DNA of 40,954 nucleotides from Acidobacteriaceae bacterium (GTDB lineage Bacteria; Acidobacteriota; Terriglobia; Acidiferrales; UBA7541): NCBI GenBank assembly GCA_030838075.1, contig JAUTXJ010000417.1, positions 1 to 40,954 of the forward strand, read 5' to 3'. Shown piece by piece: positions 18,931 to 29,301 of this stretch (position 1 is its first letter; each line of letters starts with the position of its first letter). The notes under the pieces were generated by a model. It saw only the letters and a program-made list of their open reading frames with translations, ran no database searches and was not told where the DNA came from. The position numbers and the translations under genes were made by a program.

Positions 18931-20478
18931 TTATGGTCGGGCCGCGGCCCGCAAGGTGCTGCGTTTCCGGCCGTAGTTGTAGTAAATCACAAGTCCGATA
19001 ATCATCCACACAAAGAAACGAATCCAGTTGGTGATCGGAAGTCCCGCCATCAGCAGCAGGCAGGTTAAGATCGTGATTATCGGTGCTATCGGACCACCCG
19101 GAGCGCGAAAAGCTCGCCGCCGCTCCGGCTCGCGATAACGCAAAATCAAAACTCCCCCGGCCACTAAAGCAAACGCAAAAAGCGTCCCAATATTTGATAA
19201 ATCAGCCAGCGTTCCGATGTCCAGCAGCCCGGCTGGAATACCTACCACGATGCCTGCCATCAAGGTGGAAAAATCCGGAGTCTGAAATCTCGGGTGCACA
19301 CGACTGAAAATCTGCGGCAATAATCCGTCGCGCGACATCGCAAACCACACTCGCGCTTGCCCCAATTGAAAAACCAGCAGCGATGAAATCATCCCTAGCA
19401 GCGCGCCGATCAGCACTACAAGCCGCACGCCCGTGAAATGTAACTTCTTCATTGTATTTACCACCGGCGCGGCATCATCCAGCAGTGTTTGCCAGGGAAC
19501 CAGTCCCGTCAGCACTACGACTACGCCGATATACAACAGCGTGCATACAATCAACGTCGCAATAATCCCGATAGGCAAATCGCGCTGCGGCCGTTTGCAT
19601 TCTTCTGCCGCGGTAGATACCGAATCAAATCCGATATACGTAAAAAAAACAATCGAGCCGCCCGTCAAAATACCCGGCCACCCATTGGGCGCAAACGGAT
19701 GCCAGTTCGCGGGATGCACCAGGCGCGCGGTAAACGCAATAAATACCAGGATAGCTGAAATTTTTAACAACACCATGATGTTGTTTGCGCCCGCTGATTC
19801 CCGGATTCCGCGAATCAAAATTACCGTCAGCAGCATGACAATCAGAAACGCCGGAAAATTAAATCCAAAATGCCAACCCGGACTCAGCAGCATATTCCCT
19901 TGAAAGTCCGACATTCCGGTCGGTAAATAAGCCGGAGAAATCCATCGTGGGTTCGGATGGATGCCAAAAAAATCGAGCAGATCCACGATGTGCGCCGAAA
20001 ATCCCACGCACACCGCCATGTTACTTACAGCGTATTCCAGAATTAAATCCCAGCCGATGATCCACGCAACCAATTCGCCCATTGTGGCATACGTATAGGT
20101 ATACGCGCTTCCGGCAATGGGAATCATCGCGGCGAGTTCCGCGTAACATACCGATGCAAACCCGCAAACAATCGCCACCAGCACAAACGACAACGCAATC
20201 GCCGGGCCTGCTCCGGGCCGCCCAAAAGACGCCGAATGGTAAATCAAATACTCAAGCAGGGGAGCGTTCAGGATGGACGATGCTTGCAGGCGCTGCCCGG
20301 CGATCGCCGTGCCGATCACCGTGAAAATTCCCGACCCAATCACCGCGCCAATTCCCAGCGCCGTCAGACTAACCCAGCCCAACGATTTCTTCAGCTGGAC
20401 TTTTGCATTCTCTGAATCCGACAGGAGTTGATCGATGCCCTTGCAGCGGAAGAGGTCTGATGCTGTTGCCACGCACAC
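18931..20478 (-). CDS. APC-family amino acid permease
   Basis: 515 aa; LKKSLGWVSLTALGIGAVIGSGIFTVIGTAIA, FFTYIGFDSVSTAAEECKRPQRDLPIGI, about 12 TM segments. Confidence 0.93.
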   Translation of the reverse strand: MCVATASDLFRCKGIDQLLSDSENAKVQLKKSLGWVSLTALGIGAVIGSGIFTVIGTAIAGQRLQASSILNAPLLEYLIYHSASFGRPGAGPAIALSFVLVAIVCGFASVCYAELAAMIPIAGSAYTYTYATMGELVAWIIGWDLILEYAVSNMAVCVGFSAHIVDLLDFFGIHPNPRWISPAYLPTGMSDFQGNMLLSPGWHFGFNFPAFLIVMLLTVILIRGIRESAGANNIMVLLKISAILVFIAFTARLVHPANWHPFAPNGWPGILTGGSIVFFTYIGFDSVSTAAEECKRPQRDLPIGIIATLIVCTLLYIGVVVVLTGLVPWQTLLDDAAPVVNTMKKLHFTGVRLVVLIGALLGMISSLLVFQLGQARVWFAMSRDGLLPQIFSRVHPRFQTPDFSTLMAGIVVGIPAGLLDIGTLADLSNIGTLFAFALVAGGVLILRYREPERRRAFRAPGGPIAPIITILTCLLLMAGLPITNWIRFFVWMIIGLVIYYNYGRKRSTLRAAARP

Positions 20479-20615
20479 GCTCCGGTCAATCTTGGGTTCC
20501 CCGGCTCAACTGGACGGGCCAACAATCCAGTTTGCGCGGCGAGGATGGAAGGCTGTTGCGCCTCAATGTACCTTGCCAAGGAACTAGACGCAACAATGCG
20601 ATCCGGTAGAGAGTC

Positions 20616-22958
20616 TTATGCAAGCTCAAGTTGCGCGTAGCGCTCGATAAATTTCTTGGTGCCGCGGCCCGGAAAACTCACAGAAACGCGCCTGTCTTCG
20701 TCGTCACCTTCCACGCCGACGACTGTTCCGGTGCCGTAGGTGGGGTGACGAACTTTTCGTCCCAACATTGGATTAGCATCCGCTCCGCGCTTTGATGGCG
20801 GCCGCGTGAAAGAGCTCGTACTACTTTGTCTCCGTTGCGACGACGGCACCAGCTTCGGCCCGCTTCGAACGCGCTGCAAAAATTCTTCCGACGAGTAGGA
20901 ATATTCCGGGTCAAGCTCGTAGCGCCTCTTCTCCCCGATTTCCGACATTGATCCGCGAACCGTCTCCACTAACTCGCTGGGACTTTCCGTCAGAAACCTG
21001 GACTGTATCGACGCGCGCATCTGTTGCTCATTCCCAAAAACGCGCCGGTACACGGCACGGCTGAGCGTCAGCGTCTTCCGCGCCCGTGTCATCCCCACGT
21101 AACAAAGTCGCCGCTCCTCTTCGATGCCTTTTTCTTCGTTTAACGAGCGGCTGTGCGGAGAAATTCCTTCTTCAAGCCCCGTCAAAAACACATGATCGAA
21201 TTCCAATCCCTTTGTGCTGTGCAGCGTAATCAGCGTGACACCCGGTTTGCCTTCAAAGGAATCCGCGTCGCTCACCAGTGCCGCAGCATCCAGAAAATCC
21301 GCAAGAGTTTCGCCGGCATCCATGCTTTCCGCCACGGCGCGGGTCAGCTCCTCGAGGTTTTCAATCCGCGCCACGTCATCAGGCGTGTTGCGATCCTTGA
21401 GCATGTCCATGTAACCGGTTTCGTCCAGAACCGTGCGCAGGAAATCCGCAGGTTCTTTTTCCCGTAGCGCGGATTGCAGTTTCGCGATCATTTCCTGAAA
21501 AACCCGCAACGGCGTGACCGCTCGACCGCCTGCGGCTCCGGAAACAAACTTCCCGATCGCTCCCCACAGCGACGAACCATCCGCTCGTGCTGTTTCGCGC
21601 AGAGCGTCTAAAGTAGTTTTCCCAATACCGCGCGGCGGAACATTCAGCACCCGAAGCAGCGACACATCATCATCCGGATGCATCGCCAGTCGCACATACG
21701 CGAGGGTGTCCTTTACTTCAGCGCGATTATAAAAACTGAAACCTCCCACCAGTTTGTAGCGCAATCCCCGCCGCCTGAAAGCCTCTTCAAAGGCGCGCGA
21801 TTGAAAATTGGTTCGGTATTCCACAGCGCAGGTCTGGGAAGGATCATCTGCGATTATCCGTTCCAACTCCCCAGCTACAAATTCCGCTTCGGCCTGCGCA
21901 TCACGCGCTTCGAAATAACGCAGGTTGGCTCCTTGGCCATTCTCGGCTGTAAGAATTTTGCCGAGGCGTTCAGGATTGTTGCCCACTACCGCGCCGGCAG
22001 CGTCCAGGATCTGTTGCGTGGAACGGTAGTTCCGTTCCAGCTTGATCACTTTCGCGTCTGGAAAATCGCGCGAGAAACTCAGCAGAATCGAAACATCCGC
22101 GCCGCGCCAACGGTAAATCGATTGGTCTTCATCACCCACCACGCACAGATTGTGTTTTGGCCCGGTGAGAAGCCTGAGCAGGTCGTATTGCACGCGATTA
22201 GTGTCTTGATATTCGTCGACAAGAATGTATTGGAAGCGCGCCTGCCACTTCTCGCGCACCTGCGGAGATTCGCGCAGCAGCTTTACCGTCCGCAGCAAAA
22301 GGTCGTCGAAGTCCAGAGCCGCGCTTTGCTTCAATTGTTTTTCGTAGGCTGCAAAAATGTCCGCTACGAGTCGGCCGTTTTTGTCGATGGCTTCAGCGCG
22401 AATCGACTCCGGGGTCTTCCCATGGTTTTTGGCATGACTGATGCGGCTCAGTACATTTCTGGGAGTTAACGCGTCGTCATCGACTTTGAGTGTCGTCATC
22501 ACCAGCTTGACCGCGGCGAGCTGATCATCGTCATCGTAAATCACAAAATCACGCGGAAGCCCGGCATTAGCAGCCTCACGTCGCAAAAGTCGCGCGCACA
22601 GAGAATGAAAGGTCGAAAGCCACGGAGAAGATGGCGGCACGCCAGCACGCAACAGCAAATCGGACACTCGCGTCCGCATCTCCTGCGCGGCCTTGTTGGT
22701 GAAAGTTACCGCCAGAATGGCTTCCGCCGGCACGCCATTGGCAATTAAATTAGCCATGCGGAAAGTAATGGCCCGGGTCTTGCCGGTACCTGCGCCCGCC
22801 AGAATAAGTAAAGGCCCTTCCGTGGTTTCTGCCGCGATACGTTGTTCAGGATTTAATTCTTCGAGCAGACTTAACATTCGTCCGTTGGTTTCAGAAATGT
22901 TTTGCACACATTCATCGTAGCCGAGCGTTTCGGTGTGCGCAAACCGGAGTTTATTCAT
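20616..22958 (-). CDS. UvrD/PcrA-type ATP-dependent DNA helicase
   Basis: 780 aa; LAGAGTGKTRAITFRMANLI, VDEYQDTNRVQYDLL, VGDEDQSIYRWRGAD, LITLHSTKGLEFDHVFLTGLEEG, C-terminal HPTYGTGTVVGVEG. Confidence 0.96.
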   Translation of the reverse strand: MNKLRFAHTETLGYDECVQNISETNGRMLSLLEELNPEQRIAAETTEGPLLILAGAGTGKTRAITFRMANLIANGVPAEAILAVTFTNKAAQEMRTRVSDLLLRAGVPPSSPWLSTFHSLCARLLRREAANAGLPRDFVIYDDDDQLAAVKLVMTTLKVDDDALTPRNVLSRISHAKNHGKTPESIRAEAIDKNGRLVADIFAAYEKQLKQSAALDFDDLLLRTVKLLRESPQVREKWQARFQYILVDEYQDTNRVQYDLLRLLTGPKHNLCVVGDEDQSIYRWRGADVSILLSFSRDFPDAKVIKLERNYRSTQQILDAAGAVVGNNPERLGKILTAENGQGANLRYFEARDAQAEAEFVAGELERIIADDPSQTCAVEYRTNFQSRAFEEAFRRRGLRYKLVGGFSFYNRAEVKDTLAYVRLAMHPDDDVSLLRVLNVPPRGIGKTTLDALRETARADGSSLWGAIGKFVSGAAGGRAVTPLRVFQEMIAKLQSALREKEPADFLRTVLDETGYMDMLKDRNTPDDVARIENLEELTRAVAESMDAGETLADFLDAAALVSDADSFEGKPGVTLITLHSTKGLEFDHVFLTGLEEGISPHSRSLNEEKGIEEERRLCYVGMTRARKTLTLSRAVYRRVFGNEQQMRASIQSRFLTESPSELVETVRGSMSEIGEKRRYELDPEYSYSSEEFLQRVRSGPKLVPSSQRRQSSTSSFTRPPSKRGADANPMLGRKVRHPTYGTGTVVGVEGDDEDRRVSVSFPGRGTKKFIERYAQLELA

Positions 22959-23004
22959 TAAAATAGCCGCGGATTGAAATTTGAAGCGCGTAGGAAACGA
23001 AAAG

Positions 23005-23688
23005 CTATTTCCCGGTAGGCCTGCTCAAGTCAATTTCAAAATACGTCAGCGAACGGTTATTCTCCATCACCAAAACGTCCGGTACATACAAGTGTGCCCC
23101 GTTCAATAAATCAAATTGTCCCTGAAGATCGAAATACAAAAGCCCTTGAACACTGCTGTGCGGAGCTATCACGTTCGCAGGAACGCCCGCCGTCTCCGCT
23201 TGCTGTTCGAGCTCCGTCCAATGCTTGTCATTTCCGTTGTGAGGGATGCTTACCGGTAACGGAATTCTCGCTCTGGATTTTGCTGGGTCTTTCCCGCCGG
23301 GCTTCAATACTTGGTCGGCCACCTGGGCGGGAGTCAAAGCCTGCACTTCCTGCCGGTTGTCCTGGTCGATTTGAAACGATAAACGGATACGATCAAGACT
23401 GACCTTCATACTCTCGTTCGAATCATTACGAAAGACAACTTGCATGGCCACGATCCCCGCGGCAAATGGCGATTTCTTCGGGAATTTCTCCTTGTATAAA
23501 GCAGCGTCCGTCCAAGGCTGCGCGGAAATCGTTAGTCCTTCATGCGTTTCCAGAGACGCCGTTTTGAGTGACGCTCGTTGGCCCCCACCCTGTTGAGCAT
23601 CGGCATACGCCCCGGCCATCAAACACGCCGCCAGAAAGGGAACTGCCCCGGATAATTTCTGCATCGAGTTATAATAGACTTTTCTCAT
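23005..23688 (-). CDS. Exported protein of unknown function
   Basis: ORF to 23760; likely start Met 23688 or 23664 (MQKLSGAVPFLAACLMAGAYADAQQ signal peptide). FRNDSNESMKVSLDRIRLSFQIDQDNRQEVQALTPAQVADQVLKPGGK. Confidence 0.65.
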   Translation of the reverse strand: MRKVYYNSMQKLSGAVPFLAACLMAGAYADAQQGGGQRASLKTASLETHEGLTISAQPWTDAALYKEKFPKKSPFAAGIVAMQVVFRNDSNESMKVSLDRIRLSFQIDQDNRQEVQALTPAQVADQVLKPGGKDPAKSRARIPLPVSIPHNGNDKHWTELEQQAETAGVPANVIAPHSSVQGLLYFDLQGQFDLLNGAHLYVPDVLVMENNRSLTYFEIDLSRPTGK

Positions 23689-23780
23689 CTGACGCCTTCG
23701 ATTCCAGGGTGCTGTACGGGGTTGCCCCCGCGCTGGCGCACTATAACACCTGTGGGGCAAACAGACCGGAGCCGCTTTTA

Positions 23781-25154
23781 GTGTATTTCATCTACAGCTT
23801 TCTTTTGGGTATTGCTGCTGTTGTGCTCACCCCCTACTGGCTTGTGCAGGGGCTGCGGCACGGCAAGTATTTCTCTAACCTTTTCGAGCGCCTCGGCTTT
23901 TACTATCCCTCCTTCAAATCAGGCGCAAATCGTCCTGGTGCAATTCTTTTGCACGCTGTCTCCGTCGGCGAAGTCTTGTCGGGAATATCTTTGGCGCGCA
24001 GACTAAGGGACGCCTACCCACAGCGTCCACTGATCATTTCTACCACCACCATCACAGGAAATAAGTTGGCCCGCGAACGCATGCCCTTCGCCGACGCCAT
24101 CATATATTTTCCGCTGGATTGGACATTCTGTGTCCGTCGCGCCTTGGACGCCATCAAGCCCTCCCTGGTCATCATCCTTGAAACCGAAATTTGGCCCAAT
24201 TTCCTATGTCAGGCTCGTCGCTGTAACATCCCGGTACTTTTCGTCAGCGGCCGCATCTCCGATCGCTCCTTCCTTCGCTACCAGAAATACCTTCGAACCT
24301 TCGGATTTTTCTTGCGTCCTTTTCTCAAGTGCGCTCTCGCCGATCCCAGCATGTTCCTGATGCAAAGCGAAAAAGACGCCGACCGTATCCGCTTTCTCGG
24401 CGCGCCTGCCGATCGTGTGCGAGCCAGTGGCAACCTGAAATACGATCTGGACCTTCCGGGACCCACGCCCGTTTCACATTGGCTTGAGGCGGAAGTGCTG
24501 AGAACCGGGCGCACTCCAGTTATCGTCGCAGGTAGCGTTGTCGCCACGGAAGAACCTCTGGCCTTGATCGCCTTCGGCACCTTGCAGGGGGAATATCCAA
24601 ATGCACTACTGGTGCTCGCGCCGCGAAAGCCCGAGCGCTTCGACGCTGCCGCTGACTTTATCCACGAATCGCGTCGCACATTTTTGCGGCGATCGCAATT
24701 GCCGATTCAAACTTCCTCAAATGGCGGGAGCGCCCTTGCAAGTGGCGAAACAGTGATACCGAAAAGTGTCACAGTCCTACTGCTGGACAGCATCGGAGAA
24801 TTGGCCTCCGTCTATCGTTGTGCCGATGGAGTATTCGTAGGGGGATCGCTTGTTCCATCCGGCGGCCATAATATTCTAGAGCCCGCCGCTTTTGGCAAAA
24901 TTCCGGTTTTTGGCCCGTCCATGGAAAACTTTTCGGAAATGGCGGCGCGATTTGTATCCGCAGGCGCTGCTGTCCAAGTGGAAAGTCCCGAAGACGCGGG
25001 TGTCGCGTGGATCGAAATGTTCCGTGACCCCGATCGCATGCGCACCATGGGCGAGACCGCGCGTGCGCTGGTGGAAGATAGCCGTGGCGCTACGGACCGC
25101 GCGCTCGACGTGATCTCAGAATTCCTGAATGAGCGTGGTACGCCGCGGCAATGA
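23781..25154 (+). CDS. waaA: 3-deoxy-D-manno-octulosonic acid transferase
   Basis: Homology begins at GTG 23781 (VYFIYSFLLGIAAVVLTPYWLVQGLRHGKY); LHAVSVGEVLSGISLARRLRDAYP, ETEIWPNFLCQARRCNIPVLFVSGRISDRS, GGSLVPSGGHNILEPAAFGKIPVFGP. Confidence 0.95.
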   Translation: MYFIYSFLLGIAAVVLTPYWLVQGLRHGKYFSNLFERLGFYYPSFKSGANRPGAILLHAVSVGEVLSGISLARRLRDAYPQRPLIISTTTITGNKLARERMPFADAIIYFPLDWTFCVRRALDAIKPSLVIILETEIWPNFLCQARRCNIPVLFVSGRISDRSFLRYQKYLRTFGFFLRPFLKCALADPSMFLMQSEKDADRIRFLGAPADRVRASGNLKYDLDLPGPTPVSHWLEAEVLRTGRTPVIVAGSVVATEEPLALIAFGTLQGEYPNALLVLAPRKPERFDAAADFIHESRRTFLRRSQLPIQTSSNGGSALASGETVIPKSVTVLLLDSIGELASVYRCADGVFVGGSLVPSGGHNILEPAAFGKIPVFGPSMENFSEMAARFVSAGAAVQVESPEDAGVAWIEMFRDPDRMRTMGETARALVEDSRGATDRALDVISEFLNERGTPRQ

Positions 25155-26152
25155 CTCTGTCGCGGCCCCTTCGTATTTTGTTGTGGCCTGCTTCCAAACT
25201 CTACGGCGTCGGCGTTTCAATTCGCACTCGGCTTTACGCTAGCGGCTTGCTGAAACAAAAACGCCTGAAGGCCACGGTAATCAGCGTCGGCAACTTATCC
25301 GTTGGCGGCACCGGCAAAACTCCACTCGTAATCTGGCTCGCGGAAAAGCTCCTTGAGCAAGGCCAGCGTGTCGCGATCCTCACTCGAGGCTATCGCGGGA
25401 CTGCTGGTAGCAGCGATGAAGTCGAGGTGATGCGTTTACGTCTGCAAAATGGCGTGGTCTTTGGAGTGGGCAAAAATCGCTTTGCCGAAGGCCAACGCAT
25501 CGAATCGCGTCAGGCCATCGATATATTTTTACTGGATGACGGTTTCCAGCATCTTCAATTAGCTCGCGACCTCGATATCGTGCTGGTGGACGCCTCGCTT
25601 CCCATGGCACAACCGTTACTTCCCGCTGGACCAATGCGGGAGCCACTCTCCGCGTTAACCCGCGCCGGAATAATCATCTTTACCCGCATCCAAAATACCC
25701 CGGGCGCGACAGAAGCCCTCCAACGCTTATCGAACTTGCCGATTTTTGCCGCATCAACTCATTTACTCGGTTTTCGTCGCATTGGAAGCGAGGGCCCGCT
25801 ACAAATCGTCACAGAGCTTGGCAGCGGTCCTTTCTTTGCGTTTTGCGGCATTGGGAATCCGGAAGCATTTGTACGCGATTTGCAGCGGTGGGGCGTGGCC
25901 CCGGCAGGGCACATGTTTTTTGCCGATCATCACCGATATACACTCGAAGACGTGCAAGCTATCGAACAAGCTGCATCGCGCCTCGGCGCAAAGGGTCTGG
26001 TGACAACCGAAAAGGACTCTTGCAATCTGAGCGGAGTCACATTTGAATCTCTGCCGATTTATGTTTGTATTATCGATCTGGAAATTACTGCCAACTCTGA
26101 ATTTCTCGGTGCAATCAATGGAGTCTTGCAAACTCGCGGTGCCCAGGCATGA
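25151..26152 (+). CDS. lpxK: Tetraacyldisaccharide 4'-kinase
   Basis: 333 aa; VISVGNLSVGGTGKTPLVIWLAEKLLEQGQRVAILTRGYRG, LLDDGFQHLQLARDLDIVLVDA, FFADHHRYTLEDV. Confidence 0.95.
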   Translation: MTLSRPLRILLWPASKLYGVGVSIRTRLYASGLLKQKRLKATVISVGNLSVGGTGKTPLVIWLAEKLLEQGQRVAILTRGYRGTAGSSDEVEVMRLRLQNGVVFGVGKNRFAEGQRIESRQAIDIFLLDDGFQHLQLARDLDIVLVDASLPMAQPLLPAGPMREPLSALTRAGIIIFTRIQNTPGATEALQRLSNLPIFAASTHLLGFRRIGSEGPLQIVTELGSGPFFAFCGIGNPEAFVRDLQRWGVAPAGHMFFADHHRYTLEDVQAIEQAASRLGAKGLVTTEKDSCNLSGVTFESLPIYVCIIDLEITANSEFLGAINGVLQTRGAQA

Positions 26153-27192
26153 AAATTCTCATCCGCGCCACCAATTGGGTTGGCGATGCCATCATGAGCT
26201 TGCCCGCAATCCGCACCATCCGTAATCGCCCAGATGCCAACATCTCGATTTTGGCCCGCTCCTACGTCGCCGATATCTACCGCGATCAAAACGTAGCCGA
26301 TGAGTTGATTATCTACGATCACCGCGGCAAATATGCCGGCATCTCCGGTCGCGAACGCCTCGCGTCCGAATTACGATCACGCCGATTTGACGTCGCCATC
26401 CTCCTGCAAAACGCCTTCGACGCCGCATGGCTCGCATGGCGTGCAGGAATCCCGCAACGCATCGGTTACGCTCGCGACGCCCGAAGCCTCTTGCTGACCA
26501 AGGCCGTCCCGGTCCCCAGGGCCGGCGAAATCCCGCCGCACGAAAAATTTTATTACCTCGAATTACTTCGCCGCAGTGGCTGGATTGATTCCATTGCGGA
26601 CGAACCCTTCATCAAATTGCAGGTTACGGAAACCAGCCGAGCCCGTGCAGCCGATCAACTCTTAGCGGCCGGGGTCCGGCCCCATGCCGTTCGAATTGCC
26701 ATTGGTGCCGGAGCCTCCTACGGTTCGGCAAAGTGTTGGCCACCGTCGCGTTTCGCGGAATTAGCCAACGAACTCCAAGCACAATGGGACGCCGACGTGA
26801 TACTTTTTGGAGCCGCCGGCGAAACGGATGTGTCGTCGGCTATCGCTTCCGAAATGAAACGTGCCCCCATCGATCTCACCGGAAAAACAACTGTCGCCGA
26901 TCTACCCGCGCTTCTCTCGCAATGCCATGTTTTTATAGGCAACGATTCAGGCGCCATGCATATCGCCGCCGCCGTCGGGCTTCCCGCCGTCGCCATCTTC
27001 GGACCCACGGATCCATTCGGCACAGCGCCCGTGACGCCCCGCCACACTATCGTTCGTGAACAGCCCTATTGCAGCCCGTGTTTTCTCCGGCGTTGTCCGA
27101 TCGACCATCGATGTATGACCCGCATCACCTCCGCCGAAGTCGAAGCCGCTGTCGATCCGTGGTTGGCGTCCGTTGTGGTGGAGCGTGTCTGA
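26149..27192 (+). CDS. waaF: ADP-heptose--LPS heptosyltransferase II
   Basis: 347 aa; MKILIRATNWVGDAIMSLPAIRTIR, GAGASYGSAKCWPPSRFAELA, FIGNDSGAMHIAAAVGLPAVAIFGPTDP. Confidence 0.93.
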   Translation: MKILIRATNWVGDAIMSLPAIRTIRNRPDANISILARSYVADIYRDQNVADELIIYDHRGKYAGISGRERLASELRSRRFDVAILLQNAFDAAWLAWRAGIPQRIGYARDARSLLLTKAVPVPRAGEIPPHEKFYYLELLRRSGWIDSIADEPFIKLQVTETSRARAADQLLAAGVRPHAVRIAIGAGASYGSAKCWPPSRFAELANELQAQWDADVILFGAAGETDVSSAIASEMKRAPIDLTGKTTVADLPALLSQCHVFIGNDSGAMHIAAAVGLPAVAIFGPTDPFGTAPVTPRHTIVREQPYCSPCFLRRCPIDHRCMTRITSAEVEAAVDPWLASVVVERV

Positions 27193-27751
27193 CCACCTTC
27201 TAAGACCCGCCGTTTTTCTAGACCGCGACGGCACTATTTCCGAAGAAATCGGATACTTGAATCACATTTCTCGTTTTCATATGTTTCCATTTGCTCCGGC
27301 GGCCATCCGCAAACTAAATGAGCGCGGGCTTCTCGTCTTTGTCATCACCAATCAATCGGGAGTCGCTCGCGGATACTACCCGGAATCCCTCGTGCACGAC
27401 GTGCACGATTTGATGTCCATTCGGTTGGGCGACATCGGCGCTTATGTCGATGGAGTCTATTATTGTCCACACACTTCCGCCGACGCTTGCGTCTGTCGCA
27501 AGCCCAGTCCGGGGATGCTCCATCGGGCTTCTGTAGAACACGGCATCGACTTGAAGCGCTCTTTTGTAGTCGGAGATCGCCATAGTGACGTGGAATTAGC
27601 GCACCGTGTCGGCGCTCGCAGTATCATGGTGCGCACCGGATATGGCGAAGGTGAAATTCTTTGGCATGCCCAAGGTTGGGACATTATGCCTGATTTCATC
27701 GCCGCGAATTTAACCTCGGCAGTAGATTGGATCCTGGAGCAAACAAGTTGA
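27185..27751 (+). CDS. gmhB: D-glycero-D-manno-heptose 1,7-bisphosphate phosphatase
   Basis: FLDRDGTISEEIGYLNHISRF, VITNQSGVARGYY, YYCPHTSADACVCRKPSPGML, VVGDRHSDVELAHRVGARSI; start probably GTG 27185 (ORF opens at TTG 27173). Confidence 0.93.
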   Translation: MSDHLLRPAVFLDRDGTISEEIGYLNHISRFHMFPFAPAAIRKLNERGLLVFVITNQSGVARGYYPESLVHDVHDLMSIRLGDIGAYVDGVYYCPHTSADACVCRKPSPGMLHRASVEHGIDLKRSFVVGDRHSDVELAHRVGARSIMVRTGYGEGEILWHAQGWDIMPDFIAANLTSAVDWILEQTS

Positions 27752-28806
27752 AGCGCAAATCGAAACAAAATGGTGTCATTCCGTCCGTCGATTTACGCGC
27801 CCTGGCCGAATACGTCGAGCAATTTTCTTCCAAGACCATTGTCGTTCTGGGTGACTTCGTTGCGGACGTCTTCGAATTCGGCGAAATTTCTCGCGTCTCG
27901 CGCGAAGCCCCGGTGCTGATTCTCCGTCATCGTGAAACCCAGCTTGTCCCGGGTGGCGGAGCCAACGCTGTCAACAACCTCGCTGACTTGGGTGCCAGGG
28001 TGCTGCCCGTCTCCGTTGTCGGTGACGATGCAAATGGCACCGCCTTAGTTAATTATTTTCGCCAGAAAAAATTGGACACTTCCCACATTCTGCGCGTCAA
28101 AAGTTGGTGTACCCCTACCAAGACCCGATTCCTGGCTGGCTGGGCCCACACCGTCGGTCAGCAGGTCTTGCGAGTCGACCGCGAACCGCAAACGCAGTTA
28201 CCAGACGAAGCCGTCAAGAAATTGAGCCAATTTTTGTTCGGCGCAATAAAAAACGCAGACGCCCTGGCGATTTCAGATTACGGTTTTGGTGTCGCTACGC
28301 CGGCGTTGGCCTTCGAGGCATCCTCCAAACGAAAAACGCCTTTACCAATCAGCCTCGACGCTCGGCACAATCTACATGCCTACAGTCGTTCACGAGTTAC
28401 TACCGCGACGCCTAACGAAGCAGAACTCGAATCTCAACATCATACTTCTATCGGGGAAAATCTTGAGGAGCTGGCCCGCACTGGCCACGCCACATTCTCT
28501 GCGATGAAACTGAACTCTTTACTCGTCACACGTGGCCGTCATGGAATGGCGCTTTTCGAATCTGGTAAACGCCTCACCCATATTCCCGTCCACGGTAGCG
28601 ATCAATCCGTCGACGTAACCGGCGCTGGTGACACAGTTCTCGCGACTTTTACGCTTGCCATCGCATGCGGCGCCTCTCCGCTCGAGGCCGCGCACCTAGC
28701 CAATATCGCCGGCTCAATCGTGGTCATGAAGCGCGGAACTGCCACCGTAACGCGCGCCGAACTTTTGGCCGCAATTCATGATGAAGTCGCCGGAGTTTCC
28801 GCGTAA
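27727..28806 (+). CDS. D-glycero-beta-D-manno-heptose-7-phosphate kinase (RfaE1/HldE kinase domain, PfkB fold)
   Basis: 359 aa; VLGDFVADVFEFGEISRVSREAPVLILRHRETQLVPGGGANAVNNLADLGA, DVTGAGDTVLATFTLAIACGAS; alternative TTG start at 27748 overlapping the gmhB stop. Confidence 0.92.
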   Translation: MDPGANKLKRKSKQNGVIPSVDLRALAEYVEQFSSKTIVVLGDFVADVFEFGEISRVSREAPVLILRHRETQLVPGGGANAVNNLADLGARVLPVSVVGDDANGTALVNYFRQKKLDTSHILRVKSWCTPTKTRFLAGWAHTVGQQVLRVDREPQTQLPDEAVKKLSQFLFGAIKNADALAISDYGFGVATPALAFEASSKRKTPLPISLDARHNLHAYSRSRVTTATPNEAELESQHHTSIGENLEELARTGHATFSAMKLNSLLVTRGRHGMALFESGKRLTHIPVHGSDQSVDVTGAGDTVLATFTLAIACGASPLEAAHLANIAGSIVVMKRGTATVTRAELLAAIHDEVAGVSA

Positions 28807-28809
28807 CCT

Positions 28810-29301
28810 ATGCGTTCATCGGAATCGAAAATCGTTTCGCGTGAAAAACTAAAGTCACTTGTCGCCGATCACAAAAAGCACCATCAAACGGTGGTCTTCG
28901 CTAACGGCTGCTTCGATATTTTGCACGTTGGCCACGTCCGGTATCTGGAAGCCGCACGTCAAAAGGGCGACGTCCTGATCGTGGCTATAAATAGCGACGC
29001 CAGCGTTCGAGATCTAAAAGGACTCGGGCGCCCGGTTCTCGGTGAAAACGCACGGGCCCGCCTTGTCGCTGCACTTCGAGCCGTCGACTACGTGGTGATC
29101 TTCAACGAACAAAGTGTCTCCTCATTGCTCCGCGATTTACTCCCGGACGTCCACGCCAAAGGTACCGACTACTCAGCTGACACTGTTCCCGAGCGCGCCA
29201 TCGCCAAAGAGCTTGGCATTCAAGTCGCCATCGTCGGCGACCCCAAAAATCATTCCACCCGCGCATTGTTGACCTCTCTGCGCAAGGCGCCGCATGGCTG
29301 A
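28810..29301 (+). CDS. D-glycero-beta-D-manno-heptose 1-phosphate adenylyltransferase (RfaE2)
   Basis: 163 aa; VVFANGCFDILHVGHVRYLEAARQKGDVLIVAINSDASVRDLKG, HAKGTDYSADTVPE. Confidence 0.93.
   Translation: MRSSESKIVSREKLKSLVADHKKHHQTVVFANGCFDILHVGHVRYLEAARQKGDVLIVAINSDASVRDLKGLGRPVLGENARARLVAALRAVDYVVIFNEQSVSSLLRDLLPDVHAKGTDYSADTVPERAIAKELGIQVAIVGDPKNHSTRALLTSLRKAPHG

Noticed and set aside
21678-22469. 263-aa plus-strand ORF
   Set aside because: Antisense to the well-supported UvrD/PcrA helicase; composition reflects codon bias of the other strand.
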